Shown: positions 40,415 to 49,371 of the stretch, piece after piece | Layout of the letters: every line of letters starts with the position of its first letter | How positions within the stretch are numbered: position 1 is the first letter of the stretch | Assembly: GCF_002858675.1 (NCBI RefSeq) | Contig: NZ_PJZF01000002.1 | Coordinates: 340,809 to 404,808 of the forward strand | Direction of reading: 5' to 3' | Length of the DNA stretch: 64,000 nucleotides | Source of the DNA: Chimaeribacter californicus | Lineage (GTDB): Bacteria > Pseudomonadota > Gammaproteobacteria > Enterobacterales > Enterobacteriaceae | Notes under the pieces: generated by a model | The model's database searches: none | Told to the model about the DNA's origin: nothing | Seen by the model: the letters and a program-made list of their open reading frames with translations, nothing else | Position numbers and translations under genes: made by a program

Positions 40415-41191
40415 ATGGAATTCACCGAATCGCGACGGCTTTACCAGCAACTGGCCGCAGAATTTAAACAGCGTATCGAGTCCGGCATCTATCCGGTGGG
40501 CGAGAAGCTGCCCGCAGAGCGCTATATCTCTGAAGAGATGAACGTCAGCCGTACCGTGGTGCGGGAAGCGATCATCATGCTGGAGGTAGAGGGGTATGTC
40601 GAGGTGCGCAAAGGGTCGGGCATCCATGTGATCTCCAGCAAACAGAAGCATCTGGTGATGCCGAGCGCCGAGATGGAGTTTGCCAGCGTCGGCCCGTTCG
40701 AGCTGTTGCAGGCGCGCCAGCTGATTGAGAGCAACATCGCAGAGTTTGCCGCTACCCAGGTCACCAAGCAGGATATTGTGCAGCTGATGGAGATTCAGGA
40801 TCATGCCCGGCAGGAGGATCGCTTCCGGGATTCCCAGTGGGATCTGAAATTCCATGTGCAGGTGGCGATGGCGACCCAGAACAGCGCGCTGGCCACCATT
40901 GTGGAGAAGATGTGGAGCCAGCGGGTGCATAACCCTTATTGGCTGAAACTGCATGAGCACATTGATGATAAGTCGATTGAGAGCTGGTGCGAGGATCATG
41001 ACCAGATCCTGAAAGCGCTGATGCGCAAAGACCCGCACGCGGCCAAGCTGGCGATGTGGCAACATCTGGAGAACACCAAACAGATGCTGTTCCATGCCAC
41101 CACCGACGATTTCGAATTCAACGTTGACCGTTACCTTTTTGCAGAAAACCCGGTGGTTCACCTCGAAAACCACCTCAGCCTGCCCAAATAA
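40415..41191 (+). CDS. exuR: Hexuronate operon repressor ExuR
   Basis: GntR/FCD-family repressor of exuT and uxaCA, released by galacturonate or tagaturonate. The 258-aa sequence starts [20 protein letters not shown] as in E. coli, has the winged helix ([22 protein letters not shown]) and the FCD domain ([52 protein letters not shown]). The open frame reaches 26 codons upstream, but these are not conserved. It is followed by a terminator at 41205. Confidence 0.97.
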   Translation: MEFTESRRLYQQLAAEFKQRIESGIYPVGEKLPAERYISEEMNVSRTVVREAIIMLEVEGYVEVRKGSGIHVISSKQKHLVMPSAEMEFASVGPFELLQARQLIESNIAEFAATQVTKQDIVQLMEIQDHARQEDRFRDSQWDLKFHVQVAMATQNSALATIVEKMWSQRVHNPYWLKLHEHIDDKSIESWCEDHDQILKALMRKDPHAAKLAMWQHLENTKQMLFHATTDDFEFNVDRYLFAENPVVHLENHLSLPK

Positions 41192-41204
41192 GGCGTTTCC
41201 CCTA

Positions 41205-41228
41205 AAACCGGCGTCCGCCGGTTTTTTT
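41205..41228 (+). terminator. Terminator after exuR
   Basis: AAACCGGC / GTCC / GCCGGTTT with seven T. Confidence 0.92.
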
Positions 41229-41244
41229 CTGTTCAGCATTTTAT

Positions 41245-41259
41245 GTCAATTTATGTAAA
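41245..41259 (+). promoter_or_regulatory. Candidate CpxR box upstream of yqjA
   Basis: GTCAATTTATGTAAA fits the CpxR consensus GTAAA-N5-GTAAA with one mismatch. It is 294 bp before yqjA in a 361-bp gene-free gap (41192-41552) whose remaining sequence is AT-rich and shows no open frame. Cpx control of yqjA-mzrA is known in E. coli. Confidence 0.45.
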
Positions 41260-41552
41260 ACCCGTCCGGCTTTTTTCTGCCTTAATACAATGCAATGTAA
41301 ACATGATTGAACCTGTATGATTACCGCTGTTTCGTTCTGACGGTTTTTGTTACAGTTAGACCACTTTTTTTACCCGTTTTAAGATAATTACCCCTAAAAC
41401 CGGTAAGCCGCAGATAATACGCGGAAAAGTTACGTCACGGCCCTCCCGTGATACCTCCGCCCTCCGCCCGTTAATCGGCCGGTAAGAAACACAGCACAGG
41501 ATGCACTGTGGAAACCGGGCCTAAAAAGTAATGGAGTTTCCGGACGCGCTAC

Positions 41553-42230
41553 ATGGATATCATCAAAGAGCTGCTGCACGCCTTGTGGCACCAAAATTTT
41601 GAGTTACTGGCCGACCCCACGCTGGTTTGGGCAATCTATATCCTGCTGTTTATTATCCTTTTTCTGGAAAACGGCCTGCTGCCGGCTGCCTTTTTGCCGG
41701 GCGACAGCCTGCTGATTCTGGTGGGCGTGCTGATTGCCAAAGGCACCATGAATTTCCCGCTGACGCTGCTGGTGCTGACCACGGCCGCCAGCCTCGGCTG
41801 CTGGCTCAGCTACATCCAGGGGCGCTGGCTGGGCAATACCCGGCTGGTGCAGAGCTGGTTGTCACACCTGCCTGCCCAGTACCACCAGCGGGCGCATAAC
41901 CTGTTTCACCGGCATGGCTTGTCTGCCCTGCTGATTGGCCGGTTCCTGGCCTTCGTGCGTACGTTGCTGCCCACCATTGCCGGGCTTTCCGGCCTCAGCA
42001 ACAGCCGTTTCCAGTTCTTTAACTGGATGAGCGGTTTCCTGTGGGTAGTGATCCTGACCACGATGGGCTTTTTCCTCGGCAGAACCTCGCTGTTTTTGAA
42101 GTATGAAGATCAACTGATGTTCTGCCTGATGCTGCTGCCGCTGGTGCTGCTGGTGCTGGGCCTGATTGGCTCGCTGGTGGTGTTGTGGCGTAAGCGGCAC
42201 GGCAGTTCAGATAAAGGAAACCATGTATGA
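41553..42230 (+). CDS. yqjA: DedA-family membrane protein YqjA
   Basis: Inner-membrane protein of 225 aa of the DedA/SNARE-associated family, tied to proton-motive-force-dependent envelope and drug homeostasis in E. coli. Visible: [21 protein letters not shown] near residues 38-58 (reentrant segment with acidic residue), [39 protein letters not shown] and a long C-terminal hydrophobic pair. It overlaps mzrA by 4 bp. Confidence 0.95.
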   Translation: MDIIKELLHALWHQNFELLADPTLVWAIYILLFIILFLENGLLPAAFLPGDSLLILVGVLIAKGTMNFPLTLLVLTTAASLGCWLSYIQGRWLGNTRLVQSWLSHLPAQYHQRAHNLFHRHGLSALLIGRFLAFVRTLLPTIAGLSGLSNSRFQFFNWMSGFLWVVILTTMGFFLGRTSLFLKYEDQLMFCLMLLPLVLLVLGLIGSLVVLWRKRHGSSDKGNHV

Positions 42231-42613
42231 AGCTCCCCTTCCTGAGCTCCCCGTTGCGTTGGCAGTGGCTGGTCTGCCTGATGGTGGCCTTCGCCCTGCT
42301 GGGCCTGCTGGCCCTGCCGCGCGGCAACAGCCAGGAGAACGCGCTGTCGATTCGCCCTGAGCGGCATGGGCTGACCCTGCCGGACGGCTTTTTTGTTTAC
42401 CAGAATCTGGATCAGCGCGGCATCCGCATCAAAAGTATTACCCCGGAGAATGACACCCTGATCATCCGGCTGGCTTCGCCGCAGCAGCAGCAGGCGGCGC
42501 GTGAGGCGCTCTCGGTGATCCTTCCGCAGGGCTATATTGTGGAGCAGCGCGCGGTGAATGCGGAGCAAACCTGGGTAAAGAAGCTGACCCATGATCAGCT
42601 GCGTATCGGCTAG
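42227..42613 (+). CDS. mzrA: EnvZ/OmpR modulator MzrA
   Basis: Small inner-membrane protein, 128 aa, one N-terminal transmembrane segment ([20 protein letters not shown], residues about 11-31) and a periplasmic domain. In E. coli MzrA binds EnvZ and connects the Cpx and EnvZ/OmpR systems. It is translationally coupled to yqjA (ATGA overlap), and a terminator follows at 42637. Confidence 0.92.
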   Translation: MKLPFLSSPLRWQWLVCLMVAFALLGLLALPRGNSQENALSIRPERHGLTLPDGFFVYQNLDQRGIRIKSITPENDTLIIRLASPQQQQAAREALSVILPQGYIVEQRAVNAEQTWVKKLTHDQLRIG

Positions 42614-42636
42614 CCCGCTACGCCCCCTACCCACAG

Positions 42637-42662
42637 ACGCGCCTATCCGGCGCGTTTTTTTT
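42637..42662 (+). terminator. Terminator after mzrA
   Basis: ACGCGCC / TATCC / GGCGCGT with eight T. Confidence 0.92.
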
Positions 42663-42786
42663 GGCCTGTGACACAAAACTTTTCTGAAAAAGCCTGCTTT
42701 TTTGGGGGGATGCGTAATTTCCGTCTATGCTTAACGCTGTGCCGGGTGAGAGCGCATACCTCGCCCGGGGATGAATAAGGAACCGG

Positions 42787-43161
42787 ATGATGACGTTTCA
42801 CGCACCCCTGACACTCGTCCTCTCCCTGTCACTGTTTTCAGCGGCCTGTGTCGCGGCGCCGGTCGAAACCTGTGAAAGTAAGGCGCAGGCGATCGAACAG
42901 CAAATGGCCCATGCCCGTGAACAGGGCCAGGCTGACCGGCTGAAGGGCCTGCAAAAGGCGCTGACAGAAGTCAAAGCCAATTGTACCGCCCAGAGCCTGG
43001 CTGCGGAAAAAGCTGACAAGGCGAAGGAAAAGCAGCAGGAAGTGGCCGAACGGCAGCAAGATCTGAAGGAAGCACAGGCGAGCGGCGATAAGGAAAAAAT
43101 TGCCGTACGCCAGAAAAAACTGGAAGAGGCAATCGCAGAGCTGCGCGAAGCCGGGCAATAA
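42787..43161 (+). CDS. yqjC: Periplasmic DUF1090-family protein YqjC
   Basis: Exported protein of 124 aa: signal peptide MMTFHAPLTLVLSLSLFSAA with cleavage probably after CVAAP, followed by a two-helix coiled coil rich in Lys, Glu and Gln (KAQAIEQQMAHAREQGQADR; KAKEKQQEVAERQQDLKEAQ) with a conserved pair of cysteines at residues about 29 and 60. It is the DUF1090 family, whose function is not known. It starts the yqjCDEK run and has a 173-bp upstream gap. Confidence 0.93.
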   Translation: MMTFHAPLTLVLSLSLFSAACVAAPVETCESKAQAIEQQMAHAREQGQADRLKGLQKALTEVKANCTAQSLAAEKADKAKEKQQEVAERQQDLKEAQASGDKEKIAVRQKKLEEAIAELREAGQ

Positions 43162-43305
43162 CCCGGCCGGGTGGGCCTGAGCCCCCTTCCGGCCGTGCGA
43201 AGGCCTCGCGAAAAGCGTGAAGAATCAACCAGATTAATCGCATTTGCGCACCGCCGGAAATCCTCTATGTTAAAAAGACCGTCCTGAAAATGAAGGAGTC
43301 ACCTG

Positions 43306-43611
43306 ATGGCAAAAGATTACACCTCGGATAGTTTACGTGCAGAACTCAAGTCACTGGCCGATACGCTGGAAGATGTGCTTCGCTCCTCTTCAGAAAAGCC
43401 GCTGGCCGAATGGGACAAACTCCGCAGCCGTGCGGAAAGCACCCTGAAAGATACCCGCGTACGCCTGAGCGACACCAGTGACAAAGTTGTCCACCAGACC
43501 AAGGAGATCGCCACCCAGGCGGATTCTTATGTCCATGATAATCCATGGAAGGGGGTCGGCATCGGGGCTGCTGTCGGCGTGATCATCGGCGTTCTGATTG
43601 CACGACGCTGA
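43306..43611 (+). CDS. yqjD: YqjD/ElaB-family ribosome-associated inner membrane protein
   Basis: Tail-anchored protein of 101 aa. The first 75 residues are helical and charged (LRAELKSLADTLEDVLRSSS), and the last 20 form one membrane helix with basic end (GVGIGAAVGVIIGVLIARR), the hallmark of YqjD, ElaB and YgaM. In E. coli it docks ribosomes to the membrane in stationary phase. It is followed by yqjE, whose ATG starts right after its stop. Confidence 0.95.
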   Translation: MAKDYTSDSLRAELKSLADTLEDVLRSSSEKPLAEWDKLRSRAESTLKDTRVRLSDTSDKVVHQTKEIATQADSYVHDNPWKGVGIGAAVGVIIGVLIARR

Positions 43612-43612
43612 T

Positions 43613-44020
43613 ATGACGGATTATCGCAAACCCACTGATTCCCAGGGCCCGGCCAAAGGGGCCCTGGATGTTGCGCACCGTGTTGTCACCACCGTGGTTG
43701 GCATTGTTGAAACCCGCGTGAAACTGGCGGTACTGGAACTGGAGGAGGAGAAATCCCACCTGGTGCAGTTGCTGCTGATGACCGGTATCTCATTAATCCT
43801 GCTGGCTTTTGGCCTGGTCAGCTTACTGGTTCTGATCTTCTGGGCCATTGATCCGGCGTACCGCCAGCCGGCGTTGTGGATCACCACCGGCATTCTGCTG
43901 GTGCTGGCGTTTGCCATCGGCATCTGGACGCTGGTGAAAGCCAAAAACTCTACGCTGCTCGGGGCCACACGCCGTCAGTTGCAGATTGACCGTGCCCTGC
44001 TGGAGAAGAAAATTCCATGA
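43613..44020 (+). CDS. yqjE: Phage holin superfamily III-like membrane protein YqjE
   Basis: Membrane protein of 135 aa with two central hydrophobic helices (LLLMTGISLILLAFGLVSLL and LWITTGILLVLAFAIGIWTL) flanked by charged segments; E. coli YqjE, DUF1469 family. Start MTDYRKPTD is one base after the yqjD stop; a start five codons earlier would overlap yqjD. It overlaps yqjK by 4 bp (ATGA). Confidence 0.93.
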   Translation: MTDYRKPTDSQGPAKGALDVAHRVVTTVVGIVETRVKLAVLELEEEKSHLVQLLLMTGISLILLAFGLVSLLVLIFWAIDPAYRQPALWITTGILLVLAFAIGIWTLVKAKNSTLLGATRRQLQIDRALLEKKIP

Positions 44021-44301
44021 GACCACGTGAACGCCATGCCGAAAAACTGCGCCTGCTCTACCTGATTCAGCAGCAGCGCGCAGATCTGACGGATGAGTGT
44101 GACCAGTGGCTGGTGGCGACTGCCCCGTATGACCGTGGCTGGATCAAGCTGATGGGTATGAAAAAGTACCTGGCCATCGGCTCCAGCCTGATGGCGGTCT
44201 ACACTGCCCGTCACCCGAATAAGGTGATGCAGTGGGGCCGCCGTGCCGTTGGCATCTGGGGCACGGTTAAACTGATCCGTAACACCCTCTCCCCACGGTA
44301 G
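44017..44301 (+). CDS. yqjK: YqjK-family protein
   Basis: Basic protein of 94 aa (MRPRERHAEKLRLLYLIQQQ, then YDRGWIKLMGMKKYLAIGSS) with a mildly hydrophobic C-terminal half. Corresponds to E. coli YqjK; function unknown. It is the last gene of the yqjCDEK run, with its stop inside the terminator hairpin at 44295. Confidence 0.9.
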   Translation: MRPRERHAEKLRLLYLIQQQRADLTDECDQWLVATAPYDRGWIKLMGMKKYLAIGSSLMAVYTARHPNKVMQWGRRAVGIWGTVKLIRNTLSPR

Positions 44302-44325
44302 CCGGCGCGCTACCGTTTTCTTTTT
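44295..44325 (+). terminator. Terminator at the end of yqjK
   Basis: ACGGTAGC / CGGCGC / GCTACCGT followed by TTTCTTTTT; the stem includes the yqjK stop codon. Confidence 0.85.
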
Positions 44326-44527
44326 CCTGTCTTTTCCCTTATCGCTTTTTGCTCAATTTTTTTGACGTTATCCAGCAGTTTTCCTTGCTTACATCTTTTT
44401 CACGCCTCTCATACACTCATCTTCATCGAATAGCGATACGGCCTGAGACCGCATGACAGCGGGCCTGAGGCGGAATAATCCCTGATCGGGTGCAGCTTGC
44501 TCCCGGCGCAAAACGTTGGAGAAGATG

Positions 44528-44947
44528 ATGAAGAAATTAGAAGATACCGGCCTGCTGGCTGCACGCATCCTGATGCCGATTCTGTTTATCACCGCCGGCT
44601 ACGGCAAAATCGGCGCCTACAGCGCTACCCAGCAATATATGGAAAGCATGGGCGTACCCGGCTTTATGTTGCCCCTGACCATTTTGCTGGAGTTCGGCGG
44701 CGGCCTGGCGATCCTGTTCGGCTTCCTGACCCGTACCACGGCGTTTATTACGGCCATCTTCACCATTCTGACCGCGCTTATCTTCCACAGTAATTTTGCA
44801 GAAGGCGTGAACCAGATGATGTTTATGAAGAACCTGTCTATCGCCGGGGGCTTCCTGGCGCTGAGCGTAGCCGGTGCCGGCAGCTTCAGCCTGGACGCGC
44901 TGCTGAAGAAGCGCCTGCTGGCTGCCAAAACGTTAAGCCGGGCATGA
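44528..44947 (+). CDS. yqjF: DoxX-family membrane protein YqjF
   Basis: Four-helix inner-membrane protein of 139 aa of the DoxX family: MKKLEDTGLLAARILMPILF, ITAGYGKI, TILLEFGGGLAILFGFLTRT, FMKNLSIAGGFLALSVAG. Start 44528 rather than 44525 gives better spacing to GGAGA and equals the E. coli start. A 225-bp upstream gap separates it from yqjK, and yqjG follows after a terminator, so it has its own promoter, not identified here. Confidence 0.93.
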   Translation: MKKLEDTGLLAARILMPILFITAGYGKIGAYSATQQYMESMGVPGFMLPLTILLEFGGGLAILFGFLTRTTAFITAIFTILTALIFHSNFAEGVNQMMFMKNLSIAGGFLALSVAGAGSFSLDALLKKRLLAAKTLSRA

Positions 44948-44987
44948 TCCGCTACACTTAACACATTGCTACAGGTAAAGAGATGAC

Positions 44988-45024
44988 AAAGGTGAGTGCC
45001 GGGCAGCCCCCGCCTCACCTTTTT
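44988..45024 (+). terminator. Terminator between yqjF and yqjG
   Basis: AAAGGTGAG / 17-nt loop / CTCACCTTTTT. Large loop but good stem and T run. Confidence 0.7.
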
Positions 45025-45057
45025 GCTTACGCGTTTCACTGAAGGAAGGAGAGAACC

Positions 45058-46077
45058 ATGGGACAATTAGTTGACGGAGTCTGGCAGGATACCTGGTATG
45101 ACACCAAATCAACCGGCGGCCATTTCAAGCGCTCCACTTCGCAGTTCCGTAACTGGGTCACCGCAGACGGTGAACCCGGCGAGCATGGCCGCGGCGGCTT
45201 CCGCGCGGAGCCGGATCGCTACCATCTGTATGTTTCCCTCGCCTGTCCGTGGGCGCACCGTACCCTGCTGATGCGCAAGCTGAAAGGGCTGGAGACGCTG
45301 ATCCCGGTGTCGGTGGTGCATCCGCTGATGCTGGAAAATGGCTGGACCTTCGGCAGTGATTTCCCGGCCGCCACCGGCGATGACCTCTACCAGTTCGACT
45401 ACCTTTACCAGCTCTACCTGAAAGCCCAGCCGGATTACACCGGCCGCGTGACGGTGCCGGTATTGTGGGACAAACAGCAGCAGACCATCGTCAGCAATGA
45501 GTCTGCCGACATCATCCGCATGTTCAACAGCGCGTTTGATGCGGTGGGCGCCCGCGCCGGGGACTACTACCCGGACGTATTGCGTGGTGAGATTGACGAT
45601 CTCAACAGCTGGATCTATGACAAGGTGAACAACGGCGTCTATAAAGCCGGCTTTGCCACCAGCCAGGCGGCCTATGACACGGCGGTGGAAGGCGTGTTTG
45701 AGGCGCTGGATCGGCTGGAGCAGATCCTGAGTTTCAAACGTTACCTGACCGGCAACCAGCTCACCGAGGCTGACCTGCGGCTGTGGACCACGCTGGTGCG
45801 GTTTGACCCGGTGTATGTCACCCATTTCAAGTGCGATCGCCGCCGGATCAGCGATTATCCTAACCTGTATGGTTTCCTGCGTGACATCTACCAGATGCCG
45901 GGCATCGAGGAGACGGTGGATCTGGCACACATCCGCAACCACTACTACCGCAGCCATAAAACCATCAACCCGAATGGGGTGATCTCCATCGGGCCGGAAC
46001 AGGATCTGCTGGCAGAACATGGGCGCGATACGCGCTTCGGCACGCCGGAGCGTGACGGGGAAACCGACGGGCTGTAA
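45058..46077 (+). CDS. yqjG: Glutathionyl-hydroquinone reductase YqjG
   Basis: Omega/Xi-class glutathione transferase of 339 aa that reduces glutathionyl-hydroquinones. The catalytic cysteine is in YVSLACPWAHRTLLMRKLKG near residue 61, VPVLWDKQQQTIVSNESADI gives the glutathione-binding cis-Pro and Ser, and the C-terminal helical domain has LTGNQLTEADLRLWTTLVRF and HFKCDRRRI. Start MGQLVDGVW follows AAGGAAGGAG. Slightly longer C-terminus than E. coli YqjG (328). Confidence 0.97.
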   Translation: MGQLVDGVWQDTWYDTKSTGGHFKRSTSQFRNWVTADGEPGEHGRGGFRAEPDRYHLYVSLACPWAHRTLLMRKLKGLETLIPVSVVHPLMLENGWTFGSDFPAATGDDLYQFDYLYQLYLKAQPDYTGRVTVPVLWDKQQQTIVSNESADIIRMFNSAFDAVGARAGDYYPDVLRGEIDDLNSWIYDKVNNGVYKAGFATSQAAYDTAVEGVFEALDRLEQILSFKRYLTGNQLTEADLRLWTTLVRFDPVYVTHFKCDRRRISDYPNLYGFLRDIYQMPGIEETVDLAHIRNHYYRSHKTINPNGVISIGPEQDLLAEHGRDTRFGTPERDGETDGL

Positions 46078-46111
46078 GGGAAAGCACGCGGAGCCGGGCG
46101 GCCCCGCCGCG

Positions 46112-47014
46112 TTATTGCTGGAGATGCTGGAACAGTTTTGGGATCTCGCGCAGCATCCAGGCTTTCGCTTCGCCCATGCTGTCACGCCGCCACGCCATGA
46201 TGATGTCCGTTTCGCGGTTGTACTCGGCGCTCACCACCCGCAGCCGCCCGTCGGCGATGTCCTGCTCGACCATCGGGTACGGCATGGTAGCCACGCCCAG
46301 CCCCGCCAGCAGTGCCTGCCGTTTCTCCGCGATGGTGCTCACCGTCAGCCGCTGCTGTTTGTCGAGCAGTTGCACCGTCAGCACCGGGCGCTCGCGGGCG
46401 GTGTCTGCCACCGCGATGCCGCGGTACTTCACGCGGGTAATTTCCGACAGCGGCTCCGGCTCCTGGTGGATCGGGTGATCCGGCGCGGCCACGTAGACGC
46501 TCATCAGCTTGTAAAGCTTGCGGCTGTTGATCTCAGACGAGGAGCGGAAATGCATGTCCGGCGCGATAACGATGTCCGCCCGTCCCTGCTCCAGCCGTTC
46601 CCAGGCCCCGGCCAGCACTTCGGTCAGCAATGACACCTGGGTGTTGGCCTTCTGTGCCAGCCGCTCAATCAGCGGGAAAAGCTGCACGGCAGGCGACAAC
46701 GCCTCGCAGACGATGGTGATGTGGGTCTCCCAGCCGCGCGCCAGCGCTTCGGCATCGGTGGTCAGCTTGTCTGCCGCTTCCAGCAGTACCCGGCCGCGCT
46801 CCAGCAGCATCCGCCCGACATTGGTGAATTTTGTCCGGTGGCCTGAACGGTCAAACAGCACCACGTCCAGCTCCTCTTCGAGCTTCTGCATGGTGTAGCT
46901 CAGGGCACTCGGCACCCGGCCCAGTTCATCCGCCGCCGCCGCAAAACTGCCGCGACGATCTATGGCATCCATTACCCGTAACGCTTCCAGCGTCAATGCC
47001 CGATCTTTGGCCAT
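46112..47014 (-). CDS. yhaJ: LysR-family regulator YhaJ
   Basis: DNA-binding regulator of 300 aa: winged helix at residues 1-65 (LRVMDAIDRRGSFAAAADEL, SALSYTMQKLEEELDVVLFD) and effector domain with EVLAGAWERLEQGRADIVIA and RKLYKLMSVYVAAPDHPI. It is very close to E. coli YhaJ, which responds to aromatic/quinol compounds and controls yqjFG-type and virulence genes there. It is divergent from yhaK over 106 bp and convergent with yqjG, whose product fits that quinone-related role. Confidence 0.96.
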   Translation of the reverse strand: MAKDRALTLEALRVMDAIDRRGSFAAAADELGRVPSALSYTMQKLEEELDVVLFDRSGHRTKFTNVGRMLLERGRVLLEAADKLTTDAEALARGWETHITIVCEALSPAVQLFPLIERLAQKANTQVSLLTEVLAGAWERLEQGRADIVIAPDMHFRSSSEINSRKLYKLMSVYVAAPDHPIHQEPEPLSEITRVKYRGIAVADTARERPVLTVQLLDKQQRLTVSTIAEKRQALLAGLGVATMPYPMVEQDIADGRLRVVSAEYNRETDIIMAWRRDSMGEAKAWMLREIPKLFQHLQQ

Positions 47015-47120
47015 GGTTGTTCTCTGTCAGGATTTTTGAATATGCCAACCAGATTAACTGGCTAACAATCCGGCGTCCAGACGCTTACCATTTCCCCATC
47101 GAATAATGAGAGCCTCAGTC

Positions 47121-47825
47121 ATGATTACTTGCAGAACAGCCACACAGTGCGGGAAAGCGGACTTTGGCTGGCTTAAAGCCCGCTACACCTTCTCGTTTGG
47201 CCACTATTTCGACCCAAAACTGATGGGTTACGCTGCGCTGCGCGTCCTGAACCAGGAAGTGCTGGCACCCGGCGCCGCCCTGCAACCGCGCAGCTACCCA
47301 CGGGTGGATGTGCTGAACCTGATTTTGCAGGGTGAGGCGGAATACCGTGACAGCCTGGGCAACCATCTGCGCGCACAGGCCGGTGAGGCACTGATGCTGG
47401 CAACCCGGCAGGACGTGACCTACACCGAACAAAACGTCAGTGCTGACCAGCCGCTGACGCGTATGCAGCTCTGGCTGGATGCCTGCCCGGAGCGGGTCAG
47501 CAATGCACTCCAGCACCTGGCGTTGCGCAGCACGCCCTGCCAGCTGATTGCCTCACCGGACGGCGCGGAAGGGAGCCTGCAACTGCGCCAGCAGGCGTGG
47601 GTGCATCAGCTTGACCTTCAGGCGGGCGAGCGCCACACCCTGACGATTAACGGGCCGCGCGCCTATTTGCAGTCGATCCACGGCCGGGTGCAGGCACATA
47701 ACGCCGCCGGGGATGAACAGCAACTGCTCTCGTGTGGCGACGGTGCGTTTATTTATCAAGAGCAGAGCCTGACCATCGTGGCGGACAGCCCGATGCGCGC
47801 CCTGTTAATTGATCTGCCGACCTGA
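47121..47825 (+). CDS. yhaK: Pirin-like bicupin YhaK
   Basis: Cytosolic two-cupin protein of 234 aa. Visible: MITCRTATQCGKADFGWLKA, YTFSFGHYFDPKLMGYAALR, the first cupin LNLILQGEAEYRDSLGNHLR, QAWVHQLDLQAGERHTLTIN and GPRAYLQSIHGRVQAHN. In E. coli YhaK is redox sensitive. Start 47121 is the family start; five extra in-frame codons precede it. It is divergent from yhaJ, its probable regulator. Confidence 0.95.
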   Translation: MITCRTATQCGKADFGWLKARYTFSFGHYFDPKLMGYAALRVLNQEVLAPGAALQPRSYPRVDVLNLILQGEAEYRDSLGNHLRAQAGEALMLATRQDVTYTEQNVSADQPLTRMQLWLDACPERVSNALQHLALRSTPCQLIASPDGAEGSLQLRQQAWVHQLDLQAGERHTLTINGPRAYLQSIHGRVQAHNAAGDEQQLLSCGDGAFIYQEQSLTIVADSPMRALLIDLPT

Positions 47826-47996
47826 TTACCCGGTTTCCCGCCGCCCTTGCGGCAGGTTAAGACAGGCATTGCCTGCACACAGCACCCGTTCGTCGATGTT
47901 GTAAGTCAGAAAGTGGTTAAGTCAGAACACAGCGTTTATGCACGATCCCCGGCAACCTGAGCCGTGCCGGGGGGAAGGTATTACGCTGAAAGCAAA

Positions 47997-48026
47997 AAGC
48001 CCGGGTCAGTTTCCTGATCCGGGCTT
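47997..48026 (-). terminator. Terminator of rnpB
   Basis: Minus strand AGCCCGGATCAGG / AAA / CTGACCCGGGCT with a following T run; directly beyond the RNase P RNA 3' end. A further hairpin CCCCGGCA/TGCCGGGG is at 47947-47972. Confidence 0.9.
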
Positions 48027-48035
48027 TTCTTTATG

Positions 48036-48414
<379 letters not shown>

Positions 48415-48421
48415 GGCGCGC

Positions 48422-48450
48422 ATATTAGGGGGTTTCGTCCTGAATGTCAC
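48422..48450 (-). promoter_or_regulatory. rnpB promoter overlapping the rsmI stop codon
   Basis: On the minus strand GTGACA (48450-48445), 17-bp spacer and TAATAT (48427-48422), with a GC-rich 7-nt discriminator before the RNA 5' end. The first three bases of the -10 box are the rsmI stop codon TAA. The spacing and GC-rich discriminator fit a strong stable-RNA promoter. Confidence 0.75.
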
Positions 48451-49309
48451 CCTCTTGTTGCGCCAGGGCGTAACGATAGAGCGAATTCTTCTTCACGCCG
48501 TGGATTTCCGCCGCCAGCGCCGCCGCTTTTTTCAGCGGTAATTCGGCCTGCAACAGCGCCAGCGTGCGCAGCGCCTCGGCGGGCAGAGCCTCTTCGGTCG
48601 CCTTATGGCCCTCGACGATCAGCACCATCTCGCCTTTGCGGCGGTTCTCATCTTCCAGCACCCACGCCAGCAGCTCCCCGACCGGCGCACCCTGGATAGA
48701 CTCCCAGGTTTTGGTCAGCTCACGCGCCAGCACCACGTAACGCTCTGCGCCCAGCACCGTCACCATGTCTTTCAGGCTGTCGATCAGCCGGTGGGTGGAC
48801 TCGTAAAAGATCAGGGTGCGCGGTTCCTCAATCAACGCCTGTAGCGTATCCTTGCGCGCCTTGGTTTTGGCAGGCAGGAACCCTTCATAGCAGAAGCGGT
48901 CTGAGGCGAGGCCGGCGGCGGAGAGCGCCGCAATCGCCGCGCAGGCCCCCGGCAACGGTACCACGCGGATACCGGCTTCACGGCAGCGGCGCACCAGATG
49001 GTAGCCCGGATCGTTAATCAGCGGCGTGCCCGCATCGGAGACCAGCGCGATGCTTTGCCCTTCCTGCAATTTTGCCAGCAGCAGCTCCGCTTTCTGCTGT
49101 TCATTGTGGTCGTGAAGTGCGAAGAGTCGCGCATTTATTGCAAAATGTTGTAACAGCAGGCCGGTATGGCGCGTATCTTCAGCAGCAACCAGATCCACGC
49201 CCTGAAGAACCGCCAGCGCCCGCTGGGTGATATCACCCAGATTACCGATAGGGGTCGGCACTACATAAAGCGTTGATGCAGAAATCACTGCCTGATCGTG
49301 TTGATTCAT
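48425..49309 (-). CDS. rsmI: 16S rRNA 2'-O-ribose C1402 methyltransferase
   Basis: SAM-dependent methyltransferase of 294 aa, tetrapyrrole-methylase fold, modifying C1402 in the ribosomal P site. Motifs: [19 protein letters not shown] (residues 14-32), [59 protein letters not shown]-like CYEGFLPAK and ELTKTWE. Start [10 protein letters not shown] is 62 bp from the divergent lpoA start. Its last codons contain the rnpB promoter. Confidence 0.97.
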   Translation of the reverse strand: MNQHDQAVISASTLYVVPTPIGNLGDITQRALAVLQGVDLVAAEDTRHTGLLLQHFAINARLFALHDHNEQQKAELLLAKLQEGQSIALVSDAGTPLINDPGYHLVRRCREAGIRVVPLPGACAAIAALSAAGLASDRFCYEGFLPAKTKARKDTLQALIEEPRTLIFYESTHRLIDSLKDMVTVLGAERYVVLARELTKTWESIQGAPVGELLAWVLEDENRRKGEMVLIVEGHKATEEALPAEALRTLALLQAELPLKKAAALAAEIHGVKKNSLYRYALAQQEGDIQDETP

Positions 49310-49371
49310 TGTTTCGTCCGGAATGCCGATTTAATATTGAGCATCTTGAAAAAAACATCACTGGATACAGT

